Assembly: GCF_963678635.1 (NCBI RefSeq)
Contig: NC_087065.1
Coordinates: 47,802,381-47,866,380, forward strand
Length of the DNA stretch: 64,000 bases
From: Symsagittifera roscoffensis
Lineage: Eukaryota; Xenacoelomorpha; Acoela; Convolutidae
Direction of reading: 5' to 3'
Shown: positions 1 through 6,860 of the stretch, piece after piece
Layout: every line of letters begins with the position of its first letter
Numbering within the stretch: position 1 is the first letter of the stretch
Notes under the pieces: generated by a model
Databases searched by the model: none
Told to the model about the DNA's origin: nothing
Seen by the model: only the letters and a program-made list of their open reading frames with translations
Program-made: the position numbers and the translations under genes

Positions 1-435
1 TGTAACATTCGCCCGGAAGATACATATCGACGGAAAATAAAACTAAGTCCTAAGACGACTGGCTAACGTCTAAACAGAGCTTTATATGCTTTCGCCGTCT
101 CTACCAAGCCAGTACTTTCGGTGGTCTTTCTAACATCGGGTCGACAAAAAACGTTACTGCTTTCCGCTTCGGTCAAAACACTCAAATTAACTTAATTACA
201 TGCAGAAATAGTGAGCTCATGGCTGGGTCTCAGCATCCCCAGACCACGAGGTCACTCCTAAAAACAAGGCTACTACTACTTATTGAATTATTATTGTTTT
301 TGTTCAGTAGATAAAAATCATCATCTCCATCGAAGATGGATCAACCCTTTCCCCCAACTCCTAGCTTCTCATCCTAGTAAAATGATTTTAGATGTTAATT
401 AAATTCAAATCAGGACATGACAGGGAATATAAAAG

Positions 436-443
436 TTTATATA
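436..443 (-). promoter_or_regulatory. TATA-like box in 3' LTR
   Basis: The minus strand reads TATATAAA. The same octamer is at 36862-36869 in the other LTR although the surrounding bases differ. Its place mid-LTR fits a U3 promoter. No start site was measured, so this is a candidate only. Confidence 0.35.
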
Positions 444-562
444 AGTCGATAAAAGTTTCAGTTCCGAGACCCCTCCGGATTCTTGAATCCGGATAAATAA
501 GGCCCTTATCTTCTTTCCGGAAGGTTGGTATTCCATCCTTCACCGTTGTTCGCAACGGCCTT

Positions 563-590
563 GCAACTATTGTAGCGACACAATAGTTGC
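563..590. other. LTR hairpin, 11-bp perfect stem
   Basis: GCAACTATTGT and its exact reverse complement ACAATAGTTGC flank a 6-base loop. The same hairpin occurs at 36989-37016 in the 5' LTR, and a version with altered loop sits in the solo LTR near 63150-63180. Stem bases are retained while the loop differs between the LTR families, which suggests a constrained RNA or DNA structure. Confidence 0.6.
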
Positions 591-914
591 AACTCGGAAC
601 GGTCTCTGCTATTCCTGCAATCTGCTGTTGTCTCTCAATCACGATTTCCGTTGTTATCGTCAGCGCAACTATCGTTGTTGTGTTGCTTTTCAGCTTTTTT
701 GCCAAAGTGGCCGTTTTTGACTTTTCTGAGAATTGTTACGTCATCACTTCGAAAATTTAAAATTTAGGAATTTCCGCATCCTTCAGCCTTCACGATTTGT
801 CCAATCTGTCGAATAACGTTCTTATTCCTTCTAAATCGCCAATTCGGAAGGTTCGCTGCTAAAAACTCGAAATCGCCGAATCTGCATTTTGATCCATTCT
901 GGTCGAATGTCACA

Positions 915-925
915 TACTCCCCGGG
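915..925 (-). other. Candidate polypurine tract next to 3' LTR
   Basis: Read on the minus strand, the bases just before the 3' LTR are CCCGGGGAGTA followed by the LTR start TGTGACATTCG. GGGGAG is a short purine run where plus-strand priming is expected in LTR elements. It is shorter than usual, but its position supports the LTR boundary. Confidence 0.45.
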
Positions 926-1196
926 CAGTCCGGTCAATGTCCTCATTGAATCTCGCAATGTTCGTAAAATAGGTACAGTGTCATCGAACAGAATTTACAA
1001 AATGCACGAAATTACTTTTATCCACGTCATATCGACTCACTGCAGAATATAAATGGCATCATACTACATCACTATAGCCTCTTCAAATTCTTTCATTAAT
1101 CTGCACATTGAGGATATGACCTAAGATAAAAACATATTTTGCGACTTCCAATGTCAATGTCTTGATTAAAAACTTTTTCTCCTAGATTTAAAAGAT

Positions 1197-1227
1197 GTTG
1201 GTTTGCAGGACAGTCCTGCCAACCAAC
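1197..1227. other. Near-perfect palindrome in 3' non-coding region
   Basis: Arms 1197-1211 and 1213-1227 are 15 bases each with one mismatch around a single central base. The core is GCAGGACAGTCCTG. As RNA the single-base loop is impossible, so a few pairs would open, leaving about 13 pairs. Function unknown. Confidence 0.6.
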
Positions 1228-1772
1228 AAGCTAAAATTATCCTACCATGCTTCTTCCCTTCGGAAATCTCGCTTGTTATTGTCCTGAATATTAAAACTAA
1301 GAAACTCTGTGGTCAGAAAGAACAATGAAACAATCTCCCTCTTCGAGAGATTACCCAAGCCTTTCATGTCACCACAAAGTGATCAGTTCTCCTAGCTAAT
1401 TAAAAACAGTCATGCAGGCTGGAATATTTAAATATACTCCTTCACTCAAGCCTTTCTAAATAAATAGTAAGGAAGGGTCTCTAAAGCCACTCAACTAAAA
1501 TCAAAATGTAAATTTATAAATGCAACAATTTCAAAACTCAACTAAATGTTTCAGTTTTCAATTACGACTTGGTTGCTTGGTTTCTCACTTGAGTTTCTTC
1601 ACACACATAAAACAATTCTGAGTTTTAACTTTTTCTTCATCACTCCTTTGTTTTCTTCTTTTTCCGTCGTTTAGAAGTTCTAAAATTTCTAAATTCTTCT
1701 AATTTCGTCTCTTTTTGCATCTCGTTTTTCGGCCATTCGTCAATGTTCCATCACTTCCTCCTGTGATAATGA

Positions 1773-3548
1773 CTATGCACTCTCAGTTTCTGTGTCCTGC
1801 AACACGTCGTTAGCTATCCTGACGCTGTTGGAAGCCGTCCTCCAACACTTCTGCTCTTCTACCCTCTGTTTGCAACAAGGTAGGGGATCCACGTTGGACT
1901 CGCTATTTCTCTCCAAATCTTCCTTCAACATCTCTGTCTTCTCCTTTCCACTACGTTCACTTGTCCTTGAAATTCTTTTCACAGCGGTGGTCACTGCATT
2001 CCGATGAGTAACGAGAGCTCGCTTGAAAGCTCCTGCTCCAATGTCCAGCTGATATTCACTGTACACTCTGCCGTGATTCGACATATGCTTTTTAGCATAT
2101 TCGTACAACCATGCAGTCATGTTAGCTCTGAACCATGGCATCAATCGTTTTCTTGCCCATATCTTCTTCACTTCCATCGGAATGTTGAGAATTTTGCACA
2201 TTGTCTCAAAAAGATCTAAATCTTTTAGACAATCCAATTTCCGCAACTGTTCTCTCGTTGGCGCTTCCTGTCTATTGTTCTCTCTTACATGAGCTTCCAG
2301 CCATCGTATCGCCATCATAACTCCCACTATCACTATTGTTATGGGCTGTGATGAGTCTGGTAAACCCATGGAGAGCAGCTCTCCAGAGTCCCAGATCAAC
2401 ATCAGATTACCACGCTTGGGATACCTCCAGGTCTTCAGCAAGCAGTGGCAAGGAAACTCGTCATGTGTCAACATGATGCTCCTCCAATTACGTTTTCCCG
2501 AAGCTTCCAGTAATGGTTCCACTTCCATCATCACTCGGTGGACTTCATCATTCTCGTCTACTGTATTGTAATCTGTGACAGTTGATCCTCTCTGTTTCTG
2601 TCTCTCAAAGTCACTGAAGTTCCCGCTCACGTATCCCATGAACTTCTTTCCTAGTATTGATTCCAACTCTTCCTTGGTCCTCTCTGGAACTTCTGAGAAC
2701 ATCTTACATAGCAACTCGTAAGATTTCTCGAATATTCTCGCCAGTCTCACACACTTCGGCACTGAAAAGGCTTGATCCACGATCGTTCTCGTACTCTTTA
2801 CATCCACGGCTACAAAATGTACCGGGTATCTACTCTTGCCCATTGGAGCCAATGTCGAACCCACCAAATATCGTGCTCCTGATGGTCTACAATAAGTCTC
2901 ACTGTGTCTGATGTTCATTTCCGTCTCGATCGCTTCCCCCCATTTTCCTATGTATTTCTGCTCGGTTTGCAGAACTCCTGGGAATACTTCCACACTGATG
3001 GCAGTGACCATCTCATGTCTCTGTTCCAGATTCAATAGAATCACGACATTCCCAAACAATATCGTCAACTGCTTGTGTTGTCTCTCTAGGGTTTTCACAC
3101 AATCCAGACCTCCACACACGTGACCTTTTAGTCCACAGACTTCCGCCAGACAGCTACCAGGTTTAACCCAGTCTTCTGGTCCCCAGCCAGGCAACTCCAC
3201 TTTGTCTTCCCCGTTTCTCCTAGAGGCTGTTATCATCACATTATATATGATGTTAAGGTCACGCAGGTTACAGTCTGCATTCAGTTCCCTCTGCACGTCT
3301 TGTGTCGCCCGTAATATCGAGTCAGCGTTGGGACTAGGACACCATGATGGCCTCATCAATTCCCACACTGCCATCAAGCTCGTTCTCAGTAATTCATCGG
3401 AGAATCCCAACCCAAACTCCACTCTTTTGTCGGATTTTGGTACGGAAGGTGCAGTCACCTCTTCTTCCAAGACCAGTCCCAATTTGGCCTGTGGATTGTT
3501 AATGCTCTTAATCGTCACAATTCTGGACGTCCAGAATCTTAGTAACAC
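1773..3548 (-). CDS. Unrecognised 591-codon protein, last gene of the 3' block
   Basis: This is a long open frame of 591 codons whose first codon as listed is GTG. The frame is already open upstream of it back to a TGA near 3590, so this is probably the main body of a gene that begins at the ATG at 3757 in another frame. I recognise no family. The protein is mixed alpha/beta in appearance with several Cys, including a Cys-rich stretch around residues 126-150. There is one hydrophobic run near residue 420 (TIVIVGVMMAI), and the last 80 residues are Lys/Arg/Glu-rich. I see no signal peptide, and the single weak hydrophobic segment argues against a classical envelope protein. A frame this long staying open in an element with 4-5% LTR divergence is notable. 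Confidence 0.75.
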   Translation of the reverse strand: MLLRFWTSRIVTIKSINNPQAKLGLVLEEEVTAPSVPKSDKRVEFGLGFSDELLRTSLMAVWELMRPSWCPSPNADSILRATQDVQRELNADCNLRDLNIIYNVMITASRRNGEDKVELPGWGPEDWVKPGSCLAEVCGLKGHVCGGLDCVKTLERQHKQLTILFGNVVILLNLEQRHEMVTAISVEVFPGVLQTEQKYIGKWGEAIETEMNIRHSETYCRPSGARYLVGSTLAPMGKSRYPVHFVAVDVKSTRTIVDQAFSVPKCVRLARIFEKSYELLCKMFSEVPERTKEELESILGKKFMGYVSGNFSDFERQKQRGSTVTDYNTVDENDEVHRVMMEVEPLLEASGKRNWRSIMLTHDEFPCHCLLKTWRYPKRGNLMLIWDSGELLSMGLPDSSQPITIVIVGVMMAIRWLEAHVRENNRQEAPTREQLRKLDCLKDLDLFETMCKILNIPMEVKKIWARKRLMPWFRANMTAWLYEYAKKHMSNHGRVYSEYQLDIGAGAFKRALVTHRNAVTTAVKRISRTSERSGKEKTEMLKEDLERNSESNVDPLPCCKQRVEEQKCWRTASNSVRIANDVLQDTETESA

Positions 3549-3757
3549 CGCCTGCTCGTAATCGAAGAAGCAATCGCGCGTATGTCTTCACTCAGGAAAG
3601 GGTTGTACGCTATCCCTATGATTCCGGATACGTAGCTATACGATTTCTTCTTGATCGGTCCACAGTATTCACTGGACTTCGGCAGTGCCCCCATAGATTC
3701 TTCAGTGAGTCTCAGCTCCTTGTTTGAGAATCTCCTGATTTCGTCTATCTTTCTCAT
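3539..3757 (-). CDS. 5' part of the last gene, frameshifted relative to 1773-3548
   Basis: The ATG at 3757 starts 12 bases after the stop of the preceding gene (3770). The 72-codon frame ends at 3539, overlapping the start of the 591-codon frame by ten bases. Same direction, overlap and lack of an ATG at the head of the long frame suggest that both pieces were one gene of about 660 residues, now broken by a single-base change between about 3540 and 3600. Alternatives are programmed frameshifting or an assembly error. No homology recognised. Confidence 0.5.
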   Translation of the reverse strand: MRKIDEIRRFSNKELRLTEESMGALPKSSEYCGPIKKKSYSYVSGIIGIAYNPFLSEDIRAIASSITSRRCY

Positions 3758-3769
3758 GGGTTCTAATTC

Positions 3770-4600
3770 CTAGGGTTCTTTCATGTTCACCCTCATCGGT
3801 TTGCTTTGCTGCATATCCAGCAGTGCTAGCAAGAGTAAGGCTTTCGCTCGCTCATCGCCTTCCCTCAGCATCTTAACACAAGTGTTCAATGCAGGTACTG
3901 AAATCTGCTCTATCATGAATCGAATGAAACAGAGAGCGCCTCTCCGTTTCGCACACGCTACTGCTGCTCTCTCTTGGACTATCAGATCCCTCAGGTTCGT
4001 CATAAGGGAAACTTTCTCTTCTTTTGACCTCTTCCTTTCTTCTGAATCATACTCTTCGCGAGTTAGTCCCATCATGCACCAGGCAAACCTCAGTTGTAAC
4101 TCTGTTCTTACGTAAGGTACTGCCACGAGAGCGTGTATTCTTGGCGTAGTCCTCATCTCTTCTTCGAAGTACCTTAGTACCACTGCTTTCCATGGAAGGC
4201 TCACCAACTGCTCCATCGTTTCTGCCTGTATCTCAGACGACGCTAAAGTCCCGCACGCCTTCTGCTTGAGGGTGGTGCCTTGCAACCTTGTCTCTAGATA
4301 ACCCTCCATGGCACCTTTGTCTTCCAGAGCCATCACGTACCCTCTAGCCGAGTTTCGGTATTCCAACATTTCCATGTATCCACCTTCAGGTTCATCTATC
4401 GACACAGCCTCCGATACTGTCAGTCGGTTGTATTCTACTGGTACTAGTTGTCCTGCGACATTTCCCTTTCCGTGATTCATGGGAGATGGCTTAAAGTCTT
4501 TCATTGTGCTCTCCCCACATTGGCTGAGTATTTCCATTTCTAAGGTTGCTCCAGTCAGAGTGCGGTCACTCCTTTTGGATTTATAACCTGTTGACTTCAT
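3770..4600 (-). CDS. Unrecognised 276-residue helical protein
   Basis: ATG at 4600, stop at 3770. The start overlaps the stop of the preceding small frame in an ATGA arrangement, and the next gene starts 12 bases downstream. The N-terminal third is polar. Residues about 130-260 are rich in Leu, Arg and Glu and look largely alpha-helical, with a Leu-rich run (ALLLLALLDM) near the C-terminus. There is no catalytic motif, signal peptide or transmembrane segment I can name. The context suggests an accessory protein translated with its neighbours. Confidence 0.7.
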   Translation of the reverse strand: MKSTGYKSKRSDRTLTGATLEMEILSQCGESTMKDFKPSPMNHGKGNVAGQLVPVEYNRLTVSEAVSIDEPEGGYMEMLEYRNSARGYVMALEDKGAMEGYLETRLQGTTLKQKACGTLASSEIQAETMEQLVSLPWKAVVLRYFEEEMRTTPRIHALVAVPYVRTELQLRFAWCMMGLTREEYDSEERKRSKEEKVSLMTNLRDLIVQERAAVACAKRRGALCFIRFMIEQISVPALNTCVKMLREGDERAKALLLLALLDMQQSKPMRVNMKEP

Positions 4601-4866
4601 TCCCGCATGAGAACGGGTGGCACCATCGCTATATCAGTCAACATTTTATCTGTGCCAGGCAATTGATAATCACCTTGTCCCAATTCCATGACCTCCTCGA
4701 CTCGTTTCCTTTTCGCTTAGTTTACAGCTTTCATCGATATCTCCGAATCCACCTTCCTCTTTCCGACTCACCTCGGTATCACTCTGCTGCCTAACTTCAT
4801 TTTCATCGCATTGATCTTATCAATCACCAATTTTGATCGCATCGTCCCTCTCCTGGTTCTTGACAT
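4597..4866 (-). pseudogene. Small basic ORF broken by two in-frame stops
   Basis: Between two longer genes an ATG at 4866 directly follows the TAA of the upstream frame (TAAATG). Its frame runs about 88 codons to a TGA overlapping the next ATG. Two internal stops (TGA, TAA) interrupt it. The exact fit between neighbouring stop and start, and the continuous Lys/Arg-rich to acidic composition, suggest a formerly intact small gene. It is too short for confident calling and has no recognised homology. Confidence 0.4.
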
Positions 4867-5166
4867 TTACACCACCTCTCCTTTATCGTCCTGCGGTGTC
4901 ATCTTGATGGGAGAATTCGCTTCACTTTCATCAGTGGCCGAGTCGATCAACAACTCATTCAGTCTTCCTTCACACTCATCAAGCTTGTCAAGGACTTCTC
5001 TCATCAAGGGTTGGTTGAGACCCGTTTTCAGAATGGACTGGGTCCCATAGCTCTGAACTACTGTCCAGACTTCTTCCATGAACGCCACTCTGTCCAATTT
5101 GCATCCCGTCCTACTCTCGTGGTCTCGATGATGTACTTCCCATTCTTCTTCGGGCAGCGTTCCCAA
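4867..5166 (-). CDS. 3' part of the fifth accessory gene, frameshifted from 5058-6290
   Basis: An acidic 99-codon frame with no ATG at its head (first codon TTG), overlapping the end of the 410-codon frame by about 109 bases. In the overlap the acidic composition continues in this frame, while the 410-codon frame turns Lys/Arg/Trp-rich. This suggests the original protein passed from that frame to this one near 5165. Residues about 45-75 are Leu/Glu-rich and probably helical. The stop TAA is immediately followed by the ATG of the next small frame. Confidence 0.45.
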   Translation of the reverse strand: MGTLPEEEWEVHHRDHESRTGCKLDRVAFMEEVWTVVQSYGTQSILKTGLNQPLMREVLDKLDECEGRLNELLIDSATDESEANSPIKMTPQDDKGEVV

Positions 5167-6290
5167 GAAAGGTACTCTGGCGACGCTAAAGATGCTCCTC
5201 CTGTCGATGCCCTGTCGTCTTCCCCACCAGCTTGACTTGCATATTGTTGCATGGGTTCTTCGGTTTGACGGCTCCCTCCCTGTCCGTCATCTCCTTCTGA
5301 CCTATCTCTGTTTGAGCTCGAGGGTCCTTGTTCATCATTGTCGGCTCCTTCCGGAAACTTCGGTATTATCAATACACCGGCCGATCTATCTTCCTCTTCT
5401 CCATGGACCACTTTGATTTCCTCGCAGCCGAAGGGTGCTAGGAAGGTTCTCGCCTGCAGTGTTCCTCCCACTTTCAACTCCGGTTTCACTTTAGTCAGGA
5501 TCAAGGAGGCTTCAGGCAGTTCGGTCCTGCCTCTCATCTTCATCGGAGCTAAGCCTAATCCCGTCCATTCCTCGTCAAATCTTCCAGGCTTGGGAGTCGC
5601 GGCGTTGCTTATTCGCCTTCTCGTCGCTTGATCCGTATATGCAAATCGTGTGTATTGTAACACGGCGGCATTTCTCCCTACAAAGTATGGATCCATCGTT
5701 CCCACGAAATTCCCCACTCTCCTTTCATTGGTTTCGAATGCTCTCAACCTAGTAGTTTGTACCGCGGAGACTGCTCCGAGCAACATCCTTCTTATCAAAG
5801 GGAATTCAGGGATTGCCTCCGGCAGCTTCTCATAATCACCCCAGTCCTTCGTCTTTTCTCTCACTTCATGATATGCTGCAGTGAGACGAGGCACTCTGGT
5901 TATTTCACCATTCGTTTTATCATAGGGTCTCAGATTCCAAAGCTTCGGAAAAACTTCGATGTGTCCTCTTTCTACTTCTCCCATGCGATCACGGAAGTGA
6001 TCGTCAAAATTGATGACTGTCATCTCTGGCTCCGATATTTTCGTAAATAACAGATCTTCAATCATGAGCTCCCGCAATATGTGCTGCTCACACCAGTTCA
6101 GTGTACTACCGTCCACTGCTGATACGAGGTTCAGGTGCAGCACCGACCTCCTATACGCCTCCACTTTAACGTCAGGGAACGCAAACGTGACTGCTGGCCC
6201 ATAGATAACTGTCACAAACTCCGTGACTCCTCTGGTCAGTGCTAGGGGATCGGTTCTCATAGCCAAGCTCAGATCGGATAACAGAGGCAT
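5058..6290 (-). CDS. Unrecognised 410-codon accessory protein
   Basis: ATG at 6290, 27 bases after the stop of the upstream gene. The first 310 residues look like a folded domain with alternating hydrophobic strands and helices. Residues about 315-370 are low-complexity (Gly, Ser, Asp, Glu, Gln) and probably disordered. The last 35-40 residues are likely out of frame because an overlapping acidic frame (4867-5166) continues the composition better. No motif, signal peptide or family recognised. A structural or nucleic-acid-associated role is possible but nothing in the sequence proves it. Confidence 0.7.
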   Translation of the reverse strand: MPLLSDLSLAMRTDPLALTRGVTEFVTVIYGPAVTFAFPDVKVEAYRRSVLHLNLVSAVDGSTLNWCEQHILRELMIEDLLFTKISEPEMTVINFDDHFRDRMGEVERGHIEVFPKLWNLRPYDKTNGEITRVPRLTAAYHEVREKTKDWGDYEKLPEAIPEFPLIRRMLLGAVSAVQTTRLRAFETNERRVGNFVGTMDPYFVGRNAAVLQYTRFAYTDQATRRRISNAATPKPGRFDEEWTGLGLAPMKMRGRTELPEASLILTKVKPELKVGGTLQARTFLAPFGCEEIKVVHGEEEDRSAGVLIIPKFPEGADNDEQGPSSSNRDRSEGDDGQGGSRQTEEPMQQYASQAGGEDDRASTGGASLASPEYLSWERCPKKNGKYIIETTRVGRDANWTEWRSWKKSGQ

Positions 6291-6317
6291 GCCTCCAACA
6301 TGTCGTCTAACAGTTTC

Positions 6318-6824
6318 CTATCTTTCAATAGTTTCATCTTCTCCCGTTCCAAAGCGATTTTGTTGTAAGAGATATTGGATAAGAGTGTGTCTCAGTTCTC
6401 TTATCTTATTCCACGAGTCCGTGGACTTCTTCATATCTAAGTTCCTCACTCTCTCTCTCATCTGCTCTGGACAACGTGTCAATTTCATTAGCCCTCCCAA
6501 GTTTCCGTGGGTAATCGCAATCAATGTCAGAAGTCCATCCAACCACAGGTTCTGAATTCCTTCGGTGAGCAGCATCGCCGGCCCTTTCACGAAACTCTCT
6601 GCTCCAAACGTCACGAACAAGGCTATTAGTTCCACTATTGACACTTCCACTACTGCTTGGAGGAATTCTTTTATCAAGTAATGCGATACTTTCGGGTAGA
6701 CTTTTGCCAAGAAGGACGCGGTCCATCCGGCTCCCAGCCCTTCCAGCATGCTATCAGTCCGTTCAAAGCCTTCTTCTCCCTTCACCTTCTCAGTCCAGAA
6801 GGTTTTCAGAGTAATCTGACACAT
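6318..6824 (-). CDS. Unrecognised small protein with hydrophobic centre
   Basis: The first ATG of the open frame is at 6824. The frame is open further upstream to the TAA of the SGNH gene (6861), and another ATG at 6859 lies one base shift away next to an A-run. The true start may therefore be 6859 with a one-base lesion. The protein is about 168 residues. Residues about 55-85 form a hydrophobic stretch interrupted by Glu (EVSIVELIALFVTFG), followed by a second weaker one. This could be an amphipathic or membrane-associated helix; no clear transmembrane call is possible. The C-terminus is Arg/Gln-rich. Confidence 0.6.
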   Translation of the reverse strand: MCQITLKTFWTEKVKGEEGFERTDSMLEGLGAGWTASFLAKVYPKVSHYLIKEFLQAVVEVSIVELIALFVTFGAESFVKGPAMLLTEGIQNLWLDGLLTLIAITHGNLGGLMKLTRCPEQMRERVRNLDMKKSTDSWNKIRELRHTLIQYLLQQNRFGTGEDETIER

Positions 6825-6860
6825 TCTGTTCACAAATTCAGCGGTCTTTTCTCCGACATT

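Larger units (their letters stand above)
1..914 (-). repeat. 3' LTR of the giant element
   Basis: This is a direct repeat of 36427-37339 with about 40 differences by eye (4-5%). On the plus strand it starts TGTAACATTCG and ends CGAATGTCACA, so the termini are imperfect inverted repeats. Because the coding strand is minus, this left copy is the 3' LTR. It contains the CCCCTCCGGATT motif near 469-481, a stable hairpin at 563-590 and a TATA-like box. The small ORFs inside it are not supported as genes. Confidence 0.9.
915..1772 (-). other. 3' non-coding region between last gene and 3' LTR
   Basis: About 860 bp without a supported ORF. Apart from the purine tract and a strong palindrome at 1197-1227 I see only AT-rich sequence. 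It presumably forms the 3' untranslated part of the element transcript. Confidence 0.6.

Noticed and set aside
388-705. ORF of 105 codons inside the 3' LTR
   Set aside because: The equivalent region of the 5' LTR does not preserve the frame; it is low-complexity LTR sequence.
6318-6824. Envelope or fusion protein
   Set aside because: There is a hydrophobic stretch, but no signal peptide, no clear transmembrane anchor and no Cys pattern. None of the 3' genes gives envelope evidence.
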